The notes below the pieces were generated by a model, which saw nothing but the letters and a program-made list of their open reading frames with translations, was not told the origin of the DNA and did no database searches. Shown here piece after piece: positions 8,845-17,720 of a DNA stretch of 64,000 bases. Position numbers and translations under genes: made by a program. Position 1 is the first letter of the stretch, and every line of letters begins with the position of its first letter. Source of the stretch: Rhodococcus yunnanensis NBRC 103083 (lineage in GTDB: Bacteria > Actinomycetota > Actinomycetes > Mycobacteriales > Mycobacteriaceae); the NCBI RefSeq assembly GCF_001895005.1, contig NZ_BCXH01000013.1, positions 124,001-188,000 on the forward strand. The letters run 5' to 3'.

Positions 8845-9849
8845 ATGGGTGCGATCAGCACAACGCAGGGACGACAGTCGAAGCTATTGGGCCTCGGCGT
8901 CCACCGGCCCGAGCGGGTGGTGACCAACGACGAGATCTGCGAGTTCATCGACTCGAGTGACGAGTGGATTCAGACGCGGTCGGGGATCAAGAACCGACGC
9001 TTCACCGAGCCGAGGCAGAACGTCGTCTACATGTCCATCGAGGCGGGCAAGAAAGCCCTCGAGGCCAGCGGCGTCGCCGCCGATCAGATCGACACCGTCA
9101 TCGTCGCGACGTCGACGCACCTCGAGCAGACCCCGCAGGCCGCCGCCAAGGTTGCGCACGCTCTCGGCACCAACGGACCCGCCGCGTTCGACATCGGCGC
9201 AGGCTGCGCCGGATTCTGCTACGCACTGACCGTCGCATCCGATCTCGTCAAGGCCGGAACGGCGAAGTACGTGCTCGTCATCGGCGCCGAACAGCTCAGC
9301 GAGACCACCGACCCGTACGACCGGACGACGCGCTTCATCTTCGCGGACGGCGCAGGTGCCGTGGTGGTGGGTCAGAGCGACGAAACCGAGATCGGACCCG
9401 CGGTCTGGGGCTCCGACGGCTCGCAGGCGGACGCCATCTACCAGACCATCGACTGGTACGACTACATCAAGACCGAGGGCGCCGAGCGTCCCTGGATCAG
9501 GATGAACGGCATCTCCGTTTTCCGTTGGGCTGCCTTCGAGATGGGCAAGGCCGCGCAGAAGGTGCTCGACGTCGCCGGCATCAAGGCCGACGAGCTGCAC
9601 GCCTTCGTCCCGCACCAAGCCAACAGTCGGATCACCGAACTGCTGGCCAAGAGCCTGAACCTGAACGAGGAGACTCCGGTCGCCAACGACATCGCCGAGA
9701 CGGGCAACACCTCGGCCGCGTCGATCCCGCTGGCCATGGAAGAGCTCCTACGTACCGGCAAGGCCAAGCCAGGCGATACCGCATTGCTCCTCGCGTTCGG
9801 TGCCGGACTCTCCTACGCAGGTCAGGTCGTCAGGCTCCCGAAGCTGTGA
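8845..9849 (+). CDS. fabH: 3-oxoacyl-ACP synthase III (FabH-type ketosynthase)
   Basis: This 334-residue thiolase-fold enzyme has the complete Cys-His-Asn triad: C121 in GAGCAGFCYAL, H257 in FVPHQANSRI and N288 in ETGNTSAASIP. FabH condenses a starter acyl-CoA with malonyl-ACP, the first elongation step of type-II fatty acid synthesis; in mycolate-producing bacteria it links FAS-I products to the mycolic acid elongation system. The ATG at 8845 follows GAGAGGAA. The gene stands alone between the hydrolase and a small oxidoreductase. The FabH assignment is strong, but a specialised KAS-III paralogue cannot be excluded. Confidence 0.92.
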   Translation: MGAISTTQGRQSKLLGLGVHRPERVVTNDEICEFIDSSDEWIQTRSGIKNRRFTEPRQNVVYMSIEAGKKALEASGVAADQIDTVIVATSTHLEQTPQAAAKVAHALGTNGPAAFDIGAGCAGFCYALTVASDLVKAGTAKYVLVIGAEQLSETTDPYDRTTRFIFADGAGAVVVGQSDETEIGPAVWGSDGSQADAIYQTIDWYDYIKTEGAERPWIRMNGISVFRWAAFEMGKAAQKVLDVAGIKADELHAFVPHQANSRITELLAKSLNLNEETPVANDIAETGNTSAASIPLAMEELLRTGKAKPGDTALLLAFGAGLSYAGQVVRLPKL

Positions 9850-9907
9850 GCCATGGGCCGGGACCGAAGCCGTATGCGCGTCGGTCCCGGCCCGTAGGGT
9901 TGACGGC

Positions 9908-10306
9908 ATGCCGAAGCCACCGTTGCCCGCAGATGCCGTCGAACTGCTGAAGAAGCCGAATCCCGCCGTCATGGCCGTCGTTCGAGCCGACGGAACTCCC
10001 ATCACCGCACCCACCTGGTACCTGTGGGAGGACGGCAAGATCGTCCTGAACTTCCAGGCGGACCGCAAGCGCCTCGAGCACATCAAGGCCAATCCCAAGG
10101 TCTCGATCTCCGTGCTCGACGAGTCCAGCTGGTACACCCACGTGACGGTGCACGGAACCATCACGTTGCAGGACGATCCCGAGCTCGTCGACATCGACCG
10201 CATCTCCACGCACTACACCGGTAACCCGTACCCGGCGCGCGACAAGGCCCGTGTCACCGGCCACCTCGAGGTCGACGCCTATGTCGGCTGGGGCACCCTC
10301 GGATAG
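9908..10306 (+). CDS. PPOX-class F420-dependent oxidoreductase (Rv1155-like)
   Basis: This 132-residue split-barrel protein begins PLPADAVELLKKPNPAVMAV and carries GTPITAPTWYLWEDGKIVL, RKRLEHIKANPKVSISVLD and GHLEVDAYVGWGTLG, the pattern of the Rv1155/FDOR-B F420-binding group. Members reduce biliverdin, fatty acids or xenobiotics using F420H2; the substrate is unknown. The longer frame starting upstream overlaps fabH, so I use the ATG at 9908. It ends 17 bases from the convergent MFS gene. Confidence 0.85.
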   Translation: MPKPPLPADAVELLKKPNPAVMAVVRADGTPITAPTWYLWEDGKIVLNFQADRKRLEHIKANPKVSISVLDESSWYTHVTVHGTITLQDDPELVDIDRISTHYTGNPYPARDKARVTGHLEVDAYVGWGTLG

Positions 10307-10322
10307 GTCACGGCCGGCCGTT

Positions 10323-11558
10323 TCAGATCCGTACCTCCGACCGATGCGCGTGCTGCCGCGGTGTGACCAGCATGATCACCGCGGCCAGCACGGCCAGTCC
10401 CATGACGAACAAGGCCATGGCGGTCCATCCGAACTGCTGGAACATCAGACCCCCGCACCAGCCGACGATCGACGATCCGCCGTAGTAGAAGAGGTTGTAC
10501 AGCGACGTCGCCTGAGCTCGCCCGACCACAGCCCGCTGGCCGGTCCACCCCGACGCGATGGCGTGGGCCGCGAAAAACCCGACGGTCAGTACGACGAGTC
10601 CGAGCAGAATCACGATCAGATTGCTGCTGATCGTCAGTGCGACCCCTGCGATCATGACGGCCGTCGCGCCTGCGAGAACCGGTCCGCGGCCGCGTCGCAC
10701 CGCGAGCTGCCCTGCGACGCGAGAGGACACCGTCCCGCTGAGGTAGGCGACGAAGATGAGACTGATCAGCGATTGCGGCAGGCCGAATTGAGCCCCCTCG
10801 AGCCGGAAGCCGAGGAAGTTGTAGATGGCGACAAATCCGCCCATCAACAGAAATCCCTGCGCGTAGAGCGCAAGCATCCCTGGTTCGCGGAGGTTCGCCC
10901 ACAGCCTGGTCCCCAGCGACGGCCCATCGGAGTCGGTTCGCACGAAGCGTCGAGGTTTCGGCGCGAGATACAGAAACAGCCCTGCCGCGACGGCGGCGAT
11001 GATCGAGACGGTCATGGTGCCGATCCGCCAGTTGGTGTACTCACCGACCGGACCGGCGACGATGCGTCCGAGCAGGCCTCCGAGCGTGGTGCCGGAGACG
11101 TAGGTCGCGGCGGCGAGCGCGGTGTGCTTTCGGTGCACTTCCTCGCTGAGATACGCGATCGCGATAGCAGGTAATCCTCCCAGCGCTGCACCCTCGAAGA
11201 ACCGAAGGGTCAGCAACATCGGGAGCGAAGCAGACAGCGGAACGATCAGGCCCAACACCGTCGCGGCAATGATCGACACGCTCATCGCCTTGACGCGTCC
11301 GATGCGGTCGGCCACGACCGACCACGCCAGCACCGACACCGCGACGCCGACGGTTGCCAACCCGACGGCCAGCGAGGATTGCGACGGCGTGATCTCCAGG
11401 CTCGACGCGATGAGCGGCAGAATGCCCTGCACCGAGTACAGCTGTGCGAACGTCGCGATTCCTGCGAACAGGAGCGCAGCGACCAGCCGCTTGTACTCGC
11501 TGGATCCGCGGGGGTGGCCCTCCCATTCCAGGGCGGCATCGGCCGTCGTCGAACTCAT
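10323..11558 (-). CDS. MFS transporter, YnfM-like (drug/metabolite efflux)
   Basis: This 411-residue protein has about twelve hydrophobic segments and the MFS loop ADRIGRVKAM between helices 2 and 3. The stretch YSVQGILPLIASSLEITPSQ in helix 1 is typical of YnfM-type permeases. It is predicted to export a small molecule by proton antiport; the substrate is unknown. The ATG at 11558 (MSSTTADAAL) is preferred over a frame-extending start at 11618, which would run through the shared promoter region. It is divergent from the LysR gene, the usual arrangement for a regulator and its target. Confidence 0.87.
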   Translation of the reverse strand: MSSTTADAALEWEGHPRGSSEYKRLVAALLFAGIATFAQLYSVQGILPLIASSLEITPSQSSLAVGLATVGVAVSVLAWSVVADRIGRVKAMSVSIIAATVLGLIVPLSASLPMLLTLRFFEGAALGGLPAIAIAYLSEEVHRKHTALAAATYVSGTTLGGLLGRIVAGPVGEYTNWRIGTMTVSIIAAVAAGLFLYLAPKPRRFVRTDSDGPSLGTRLWANLREPGMLALYAQGFLLMGGFVAIYNFLGFRLEGAQFGLPQSLISLIFVAYLSGTVSSRVAGQLAVRRGRGPVLAGATAVMIAGVALTISSNLIVILLGLVVLTVGFFAAHAIASGWTGQRAVVGRAQATSLYNLFYYGGSSIVGWCGGLMFQQFGWTAMALFVMGLAVLAAVIMLVTPRQHAHRSEVRI

Positions 11559-11584
11559 TCTCACGACGGTAGGACTGCGAAGTA

Positions 11585-11623
11585 CATACGTCCAATGCAT
11601 GAGCGGGTGCTGATTCATACGTC
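11585..11623. promoter_or_regulatory. Direct repeat in the MFS/LysR divergent promoter
   Basis: CATACGTC occurs at 11585-11592 and again at 11616-11623, 31 bases apart (about three helical turns), in the short region between the divergent starts at 11558 and 11641. This spacing suits a regulator that binds two sites on the same DNA face, such as a LysR tetramer. It is not a classical T-N11-A palindrome. Confidence 0.4.
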
Positions 11624-11640
11624 AGAGATATGATCGCGTC

Positions 11641-12543
11641 ATGCGTGACGAGGCCGAGGACCTGCTGCCGCTCATTCCGACCCTCCTCGCGGTCGCCGAT
11701 ACCGAGCACATCACCGAAGCCGCCCACGTCCTCGGAATCCCGCAACCCACCGTCAGCAGGCAGATCGCCAGGGCGTCGAAGATCCTGGGCATCGAGATCG
11801 TGGAACGACGGGGGCGCGGCATCACACTCACCGCCGCGGGCCGCATCCTGATTCCGTATCTGCACCGCGTCGTCGTCGATCTCGAAGCCGGACTCGACGC
11901 GATGAGCGAGCACGACGCCAGAGCGCGCGGCCGCATCTCCGTCAGCTTCCAGAACACGCTCGGCGAGGACATCGTCCCCGCGCTGATCAAGCAGTTCCGC
12001 GGCGAACACCCCGCCGTCACCTTCGAACTCGACCAAGGAGCCCGCGCGCGGTGCCTCGACCGTCTCGACGACGGCCTCGCCGATCTCGCCTTCGTCGCCC
12101 TGAGCCCCGAACACACCGACGCCAATTCGTTCCAGCTGTACGACGAGCGTCTGGTTTTGGTGGTCCCGGCCGGCCATCGTCTCGCGACTGCCCGCTCGAT
12201 CGACCTCACCGACACCGCCGACGAAAGCTACATCGCGATGGGTCATGGATTCGGAATGCGGTCGATCTGCGACGAGCTGTGGGACGACGCCGGGATCACT
12301 CCGGACATCGCGTTCGAGGGCCAGGACATCCACACGCTTCGCGGTCTCGTCGGAGCAGGTCTCGGCGTCAGCATTCTGCCCAGATTGCGCGGCCACGGAC
12401 CCGAGACGGTCGAGGTCCGCATCTCCGATCCCGCTGCCCGACGACGCATCGGCATGGTGTGGTCCAAGAGACCGCCCGCGAGTTCCGTCCAGGCGTTTCG
12501 GACGATGGTGGTCCGCAGCGGCCGTGCACTCGTGGTTAGGTGA
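11641..12543 (+). CDS. LysR-family transcriptional regulator
   Basis: This is a 300-residue LysR protein. The N-terminal winged helix (about 5-65) contains HITEAAHVLGIPQPTVSRQI followed by the linker helix, and a periplasmic-binding-protein-like effector domain follows from about residue 90. It lies divergent to the MFS exporter, so it probably controls that gene in response to the exported compound. The stop overlaps the next start as GTGA, coupling it to the histidine phosphatase. Confidence 0.92.
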   Translation: MRDEAEDLLPLIPTLLAVADTEHITEAAHVLGIPQPTVSRQIARASKILGIEIVERRGRGITLTAAGRILIPYLHRVVVDLEAGLDAMSEHDARARGRISVSFQNTLGEDIVPALIKQFRGEHPAVTFELDQGARARCLDRLDDGLADLAFVALSPEHTDANSFQLYDERLVLVVPAGHRLATARSIDLTDTADESYIAMGHGFGMRSICDELWDDAGITPDIAFEGQDIHTLRGLVGAGLGVSILPRLRGHGPETVEVRISDPAARRRIGMVWSKRPPASSVQAFRTMVVRSGRALVVR

Positions 12544-13145
12544 CACACGTGCAGTTGATCCTGGTTCGCCACGCGCTCCCGAAACGCTCCGATGATTCCG
12601 CCGATCCGCCGCTGGCCGAACTGGGCCACGAGCAGGCCGAGCGAATTCCGGCAGCGCTGTCTCGATTCGCCGTCACCCGTGCCGTCGCGAGCACGCAATT
12701 GCGGGCCGTGCAGACCGGAACGACACTGGCGGCCGCACTGGGCCTGACCTTGCACACCGACGATCGCCTCACCGAATACGACCGTGACTTCTCCGGGTAC
12801 ATCCCCATCGAGGTCGCGCGCGAAGAGTTCCGTGAGACGTTCGAGCGCATCAAGGCAGGCCACCTACCCGAACAGGTGGACGAGCAGGCGTTCCGGTCGC
12901 GGGTGCTCGACGGCATCCGTGCCGCCGTCGACGGCGTCGACCACACGGACACCGTTGTCCTCTTCGCACACGGCGGCGTCATCAACATCGCGCTGCAGGA
13001 CATCCTCGGCACCCCGAAGGTACTGGGATTCCCGATCGACTACTGCTCGATAACCCGAGTCCTCTACTCGCGCAACGGACATCGATCGGTCTCGTCCGTC
13101 AACGAAACCCAGCACGTGTGGGATCTGCTTCCGCGCAACCGGTAG
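12540..13145 (+). CDS. Histidine phosphatase family protein
   Basis: This 201-residue enzyme of the phosphoglycerate-mutase-like superfamily has the phospho-histidine motif LVRHALP (His11), a second catalytic histidine in VLFAHGGV, and an acid in LTEYDRDFSG. It forms a covalent phosphohistidine and acts on a phosphorylated metabolite that is not known. The GTG start at 12540 overlaps the LysR stop (GTGA), so the two are translationally coupled. Confidence 0.88.
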   Translation: MTHVQLILVRHALPKRSDDSADPPLAELGHEQAERIPAALSRFAVTRAVASTQLRAVQTGTTLAAALGLTLHTDDRLTEYDRDFSGYIPIEVAREEFRETFERIKAGHLPEQVDEQAFRSRVLDGIRAAVDGVDHTDTVVLFAHGGVINIALQDILGTPKVLGFPIDYCSITRVLYSRNGHRSVSSVNETQHVWDLLPRNR

Positions 13146-13299
13146 TCCGGCGCGGGCGCTCCCAAGCCCGGCGTCCGCCCACCGTGGGAGCAGATCCTCA
13201 TAGACCTCTTAGAGTGCCTGGTCAGACCTCGGATTCGGCCCTCGAGGACGGTGACGGTGGTTCGAGCGTCACCGTGAGGCAGTTAGCCTCAGGACCACT

Positions 13300-14778
13300 A
13301 TGGGTAAATTTCGAATCCTTCGACGACCGTCCGTTGCTCTGCTCGCCATCGCGTTTCCGCTGGTCGCAGCGGGTGCGTTCACGCTCGGCGCAGGATACGA
13401 CCTGAGCCCGTCCGACGCGGCCGACCCGGCTCCCGTAGCCGAGGCACCGGCGGCGAAGACCGGCGACCCGCTCGCGGCGTCCAGGCAGAGTCTGCAGGCA
13501 GCCGGATTGCCCATCAGCTTCCTCTCCGGCGGCCTGACCCAGCTGACCGACGGCGGAAACCAACTCAACGACGGCGTCCTGCAACTCGCCGACGGCATCA
13601 CCCAGGCTCACGACGGCACCGTTCAGCTCGCCGACGGATTCGTGCAGTACCGGGACGGCATCGGCCAACTCGGCGACGGCGCATCCCAGATCAGCGGCGG
13701 GGTGGATCAGGTCGTCGACCAGCTGACCGGGTTCGGTGAGCAGCAAGGCGCTTTCACCGCGCAGCTCGAGCAGGCAGCGAGTCAGGTTGGCGCTTTCCCG
13801 ACGCCCGGATCGCAGGAGGCCGCAGCCCAGATCCGAGGCGTCGTCGACACACTGAACACGCAGGGAATCGGGCCGCAGACGCTGGGGATGCTCGCCGAAC
13901 TCAAGGGCGGTGCCCGTCAACTGTCCGGCGAGCTCAACGACCCGGCAAGCCAATTCCTCACGGCCACAGCTCAACTCGGTGATGCGACGGTGCAGCTCCG
14001 AGACGGACTCGGCCAGCTCGACGACGGTGGCGCACAACTTCGAGCCGGAACCGAGCAGCTGGTCACAGCCGTCGGACCGGTACCAGGAATCGTCGACGGC
14101 ATCGCGACCAACGTGCAGGAAGCAACGGCAGGGCTACCGTCGGCGAAGTCGCTCGCAGCGCAGGACAGCGCCAGCGAGATCGCGCCGGCAGCGAGTTCGA
14201 ACACGCCGGTCGCGCCGTACCTGATCGCCGCTCTCGTCGCGGTGGGAGCCATCGGAGCGGTCAGCCTCGTACGCGTGCTGAGCCGGGACTCGCGGCTGCG
14301 TTGGATCGCGGCTACCGTCGCAATTCTGGCCGTCGGAGTCTGCGCTGCACTGGCTTTCGCATTCACGGCTCCCGAAGCCGCCATCGGCGCGCTGATCGGT
14401 GCCGGGCTCTTCCTGGTCGTCTCCGCCGCGGCCTACCTCGCCGCGGCAGGCGCGATCCAACGCCTACTCGGCCCTACCGTCGGGCAAGCCGTCAACGTCG
14501 GATTGCTCCTGGTCCAGGTCGTCGTCTGCGGGGCCACGTACGCGAGCAGTGCCGCGATATGGAATCAGCTCTCGGCCTTCATGCCGATGAGCTACACCGC
14601 CGTCGGCGCCCGTGAGATCGGCTACGGCGCCATGACGTCGACCGGGTGGTTGGCCGTGGCGCTGACCGCCGCTCTCCTACTCGTGTCCGGCCTCGTCCAC
14701 AGGTTCGCAGCGGCGTCAGCGAACGACGCGAAGCGGGTGGATGGACGGCGGAGCAGCGAGATGGGCACCGAATTCTGA
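13300..14778 (+). CDS. YhgE/Pip-like membrane protein with LxDG repeats
   Basis: This is a 492-residue membrane protein. An N-terminal helix (about 10-30) anchors a long extracytoplasmic region (about 35-290) with repeats of the form QLxDGxxQLxDG, the coiled-coil-like pattern of YhgE/Pip-domain proteins. It is followed by about five hydrophobic segments (about 305-480). It is related in layout to the exporter-like proteins ESX-secretion accessory YukC/EsaA and phage-infection protein Pip, but the function is unknown. A short inverted repeat TGAGGC-AGTTA-GCCTCA lies about 20 bases upstream of the ATG and could be an operator. Confidence 0.65.
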   Translation: MGKFRILRRPSVALLAIAFPLVAAGAFTLGAGYDLSPSDAADPAPVAEAPAAKTGDPLAASRQSLQAAGLPISFLSGGLTQLTDGGNQLNDGVLQLADGITQAHDGTVQLADGFVQYRDGIGQLGDGASQISGGVDQVVDQLTGFGEQQGAFTAQLEQAASQVGAFPTPGSQEAAAQIRGVVDTLNTQGIGPQTLGMLAELKGGARQLSGELNDPASQFLTATAQLGDATVQLRDGLGQLDDGGAQLRAGTEQLVTAVGPVPGIVDGIATNVQEATAGLPSAKSLAAQDSASEIAPAASSNTPVAPYLIAALVAVGAIGAVSLVRVLSRDSRLRWIAATVAILAVGVCAALAFAFTAPEAAIGALIGAGLFLVVSAAAYLAAAGAIQRLLGPTVGQAVNVGLLLVQVVVCGATYASSAAIWNQLSAFMPMSYTAVGAREIGYGAMTSTGWLAVALTAALLLVSGLVHRFAAASANDAKRVDGRRSSEMGTEF

Positions 14779-15012
14779 CAACGCCTTCTGCAGGTGCGGT
14801 GACTTCATGTGCGCGTCCAGATCGTCCTCGGAGCGCCACACCTCGATCGTGACGAAAGTGCCCGGTTCCGAGCCGGACTCGAACAGCTCGTACGAGACGT
14901 TGCCGCTCTCGTGGAGCGACTCCGCAGCGAGAGCGGCCAGTCCGGCGCGCACTGCCTCCACCGAGTCGGGCTTCGCGGTGATCGTTGCGACGACCTTCAG
15001 ATCACTGAGCAC
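14716..15012 (-). CDS. Antibiotic biosynthesis monooxygenase-type protein (putative quinol monooxygenase)
   Basis: This is a small (98-residue) ferredoxin-like alpha+beta protein of the ABM superfamily. It shows the typical opening LKVVATITAKPDSVEAVRAG, then LHESGNVSYELFES and TFVTIEVWRSEDDLDAHMKS. Relatives oxidise quinols or polyketides without a cofactor, or degrade heme (IsdG). I use the GTG at 15012 because AAGGGG lies eight bases upstream; the frame runs on but without conservation. The 3' end overlaps the convergent YhgE/Pip-like gene by 63 bases. Confidence 0.8.
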   Translation of the reverse strand: MLSDLKVVATITAKPDSVEAVRAGLAALAAESLHESGNVSYELFESGSEPGTFVTIEVWRSEDDLDAHMKSPHLQKALSEFGAHLAAPPSIHPLRVVR

Positions 15013-15110
15013 GTGTTGACCCCTTCCCAGTGGTTGCCGTGCGGCAACCGAGATCTCCGACGGTACCGTCATGAGCGCATCCTCATCGGTCAGTCGAGCA
15101 AAGGGGAACC

Positions 15111-16622
15111 GTGCACGAGAAAGCGACGCGGAAGGATTGGCTGGGACTGAGTGTCCTGGTGATTCCGATTCTGCTGGTGTCCATGGACATATCCGTGCTG
15201 TACCTGGCGCTGCCCGCCGTGGCCGCAGATCTGGATCCCAGTAGCAATCAGACCCTGTGGATCCTCGATCTCTACGGATTTCTGCTGGCGGGGCTGCTGA
15301 TCACGATGGGTTCGGTCGGTGACCGAATAGGCCGACGGCGGTTGTTGATGATCGGCGCGGTCGTCTTCGGCGCCGCCTCGCTCATCGCCGCCTTCTCCAC
15401 GACACCCGAGATGCTGTTGGTCGCCCGCGCGCTCCTCGGCGTCGGCGGGGCCACCATCGCCCCGAGCACACTCTCGCTCATTCGCAACATGTTCCACGAT
15501 CCGGGCCAGCGCAAGGAAGCAATCGGGTTGTGGACCGCCGGGTTCGCCGGCGGCGGCGCCATCGGTCCGGTGATCGGGGGGTTTCTGCTCGAACACTTCT
15601 GGTGGGGCTCGGTGTTCCTCGTCAACATCCCCGTCATGGTGTTGCTGCTCATCAGCGCGCCACTGCTGGTCCCCGAGTTCAAGGACCCTGATCCCGGACG
15701 CTTCGACCCGATCAGTGTCGTGTTGTCGATCGCCGCAATGCTCGCAATCGTCTACGCCATCAAGCACGGAGCGCAAGACGGTCTGGACGCGGCGACCATC
15801 ACCACCGCGGCAGGTGGGCTGATTCTCGGGTACTTCTTCACGATGCGTCAACGACGCGGACGAGACCCGCTCATCGACATCAGCCTGTTCACCGAACGCG
15901 CCTTCACCGCAGCCGTGCTGGTGCAGTTCCTCGTCATCTTCGCGCTCACCGGCTTCAGCCTGTTCGCCTCGCAGTATCTGCAGCTCATCGTCGGCCTCGG
16001 ACCGCTCGCGGCCGGGCTCTGGCTCCTGATCCCGGCTGCTGCCGCCGCGCTCGGCGCAGTGCTCTCACCGACGCTGAGCAAATTCGTCCCGACGGGTGCG
16101 ATCATCGCCGGCGGATTGGTACTCATCGCAGCCGGCGCCGCCGTGATGGCGTTCATCGAGCCGAACTCGGGACTCCCGTTGCTGCTCGTCGGAATGTCGT
16201 CGTTGACCCTCGGAGTGGGCGCCGCATCGACGCTCAACTCCGACATCGTCCTCACCGCGGCAGCACCCGAGAAGGCCGGGGCCGCATCGGCGCTGTCCGA
16301 GACCGGTGCCGAACTCGGGGGCGCCGTCGGTATCGCCATCCTCGGCACCATCGGAACCACCGTCTACCGACACAGCGTCGCCGATGCCCTCCCGCCCGAT
16401 ACGCCACCCGAGATCGCCGCTCCCGCCACCGAAACCGTCGGCGGCGGCATGGCCGTCGCGGACCTACTGCCCGCACCTCTCGACGCAGCGCTCCGCGAGC
16501 TCGCCGCGTCGTCGTTCGTCGACGGTTTCACCCTCGCCGCCACCTGGAGCGCTGCCGGAATGGGCATCTCGGCCGTGGTGATCTACGTGCTGCTGCGCCG
16601 TCAGACCGTGCTGACGAGGTAG
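15111..16622 (+). CDS. DHA2-family MFS multidrug exporter (14 TM)
   Basis: This 503-residue transporter has about fourteen hydrophobic segments and the EmrB/QacA hallmarks: SVGDRIGRRRLLMIG in the loop after helix 2 and motif C in helix 5 (GFAGGGAIGPVIGG). It is predicted to be a drug:proton antiporter in the cytoplasmic membrane. It starts with GTG at 15111 after AAGGGG. No TetR regulator is adjacent. Its last 22 bases overlap the convergent cutinase gene. Confidence 0.9.
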   Translation: MHEKATRKDWLGLSVLVIPILLVSMDISVLYLALPAVAADLDPSSNQTLWILDLYGFLLAGLLITMGSVGDRIGRRRLLMIGAVVFGAASLIAAFSTTPEMLLVARALLGVGGATIAPSTLSLIRNMFHDPGQRKEAIGLWTAGFAGGGAIGPVIGGFLLEHFWWGSVFLVNIPVMVLLLISAPLLVPEFKDPDPGRFDPISVVLSIAAMLAIVYAIKHGAQDGLDAATITTAAGGLILGYFFTMRQRRGRDPLIDISLFTERAFTAAVLVQFLVIFALTGFSLFASQYLQLIVGLGPLAAGLWLLIPAAAAALGAVLSPTLSKFVPTGAIIAGGLVLIAAGAAVMAFIEPNSGLPLLLVGMSSLTLGVGAASTLNSDIVLTAAAPEKAGAASALSETGAELGGAVGIAILGTIGTTVYRHSVADALPPDTPPEIAAPATETVGGGMAVADLLPAPLDAALRELAASSFVDGFTLAATWSAAGMGISAVVIYVLLRRQTVLTR

Positions 16623-17512
16623 TTCGCCAACCAGCTCGTCGCGCTCGTTCCATTGGAGTCGACGGCGTAACTGCCGTATTCCTGATGGATGCCGGACCGG
16701 TAGAAGGCCTCGATCTCACGTCGACGCTGCTCGTTGGCCTGATCGGTCAGCTGGCCCTGAAGGACCGGCAGTCCACCGGCGGATGCGATGTCACCGAGTA
16801 GGCCCTGTGCGTCCTGCTGCGCCTGCGCGACGACATCCGGATTCGGGTCGGAGGAGACCGCAAGGAAGCCCGCCAACCGCGCGACGTAATCGTCCTTGGG
16901 CGTCGAGCAGTACAGATCGCCGACGGCACAGAACGTGCGCACCACGGGGCTGACGTATCCGAAACCGCCGATGCGGGGACCACCGACACCGGTGCCGACC
17001 ACGTCCGGTCCGATCAACGCATCGACGTCGGACCGCTTGGGATCGGAGATCAGCCCGACCGCGACGAGCCGATCCGCCGGTACGACGCCCAGTCCCGTCC
17101 CTATCGACGCCGCAAGGTCACCTGCCGCGTCTGCGCCCTGGCTGTAGCCGATGACTGCGAGTTTCGTTGCGCCGCAACGATCCGCCATTGCCTCGAGCAT
17201 CCCACCGGCATTGGCCGTCGCAACGGCACGCGATTCGCCGTACACGCCGCCTTCCCACGGGAACGCCGTGGCCGGATACGAGACGTAGTCGGTTCTGATG
17301 TCCGAGCTCGCAATTCGATCCGTGACGGCAGTCAACATGCCCGGCTTCGGAGCTGCCCCCGAACTGGTCTCCCACGTGCCGGGGATCGCCGCGACGTACA
17401 GAGCCGGGCAGTCGGCAGGATCGGCGGCCGCGGCCCCGGTGGACAGTCCTGACATTCCTGCGACGACGGCAGCAACTGCTCCCACCGTGGCAACGAGCTT
17501 CTTCACACGCAT
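16601..17512 (-). CDS. Secreted cutinase-family serine esterase
   Basis: This 303-residue protein has a signal peptide (MRVKKLVATVGAVAAVVAGM, cleavage near AAA-ADPADC at about 30). The alpha/beta-hydrolase core has the nucleophile GYSQGA (Ser124), a catalytic Asp in the GDLYC region flanked by a cysteine pair, and a histidine in SGIHQEYGSY. The cutinase-like group in mycolate bacteria acts on lipid esters, phospholipids or glycolipids outside the cell. It is longer than plain cutinases because of a C-terminal extension (about 220-303). Confidence 0.88.
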   Translation of the reverse strand: MRVKKLVATVGAVAAVVAGMSGLSTGAAAADPADCPALYVAAIPGTWETSSGAAPKPGMLTAVTDRIASSDIRTDYVSYPATAFPWEGGVYGESRAVATANAGGMLEAMADRCGATKLAVIGYSQGADAAGDLAASIGTGLGVVPADRLVAVGLISDPKRSDVDALIGPDVVGTGVGGPRIGGFGYVSPVVRTFCAVGDLYCSTPKDDYVARLAGFLAVSSDPNPDVVAQAQQDAQGLLGDIASAGGLPVLQGQLTDQANEQRRREIEAFYRSGIHQEYGSYAVDSNGTSATSWLANYLVSTV

Positions 17513-17640
17513 CTGGCGGCCTCACTGTGTAACGACGACTTAGTTCTGCCGCCGACACTGCCAGCTGTCGATGTCCAATCGATGCCCACTCGGTTAACGG
17601 AGGTTACCGATTGCAACCGACCCCCGATCACAGCGCACAA

Positions 17641-17709
17641 CCGACCCCCGCTTGAATGAACCATTCATACGATCAGATAGCTACGAAGGTTCATTCAAGC
17701 GGGGGTCGG
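17641..17709 (-). terminator. Long perfect hairpin downstream of gltD (possible terminator or mobile repeat)
   Basis: Two perfect 22-base arms (17641-17662 and 17688-17709) flank a 25-base loop, starting 12 bases after the gltD stop. There is no T-tract, so it is not a textbook intrinsic terminator. The outer part CAACCGACCCCCG is repeated once more at 17614-17626. It may serve as a terminator or RNA-end stabiliser, or be a palindromic intergenic element. Confidence 0.5.
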
Positions 17710-17720
17710 GAGCGAAGAAA

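Noticed and set aside
10311..10320. CGGCCGGCCG palindrome between convergent oxidoreductase and MFS genes
   Set aside because: Self-complementary, but only ten bases and of very common composition in high-GC DNA; terminator role not supportable.
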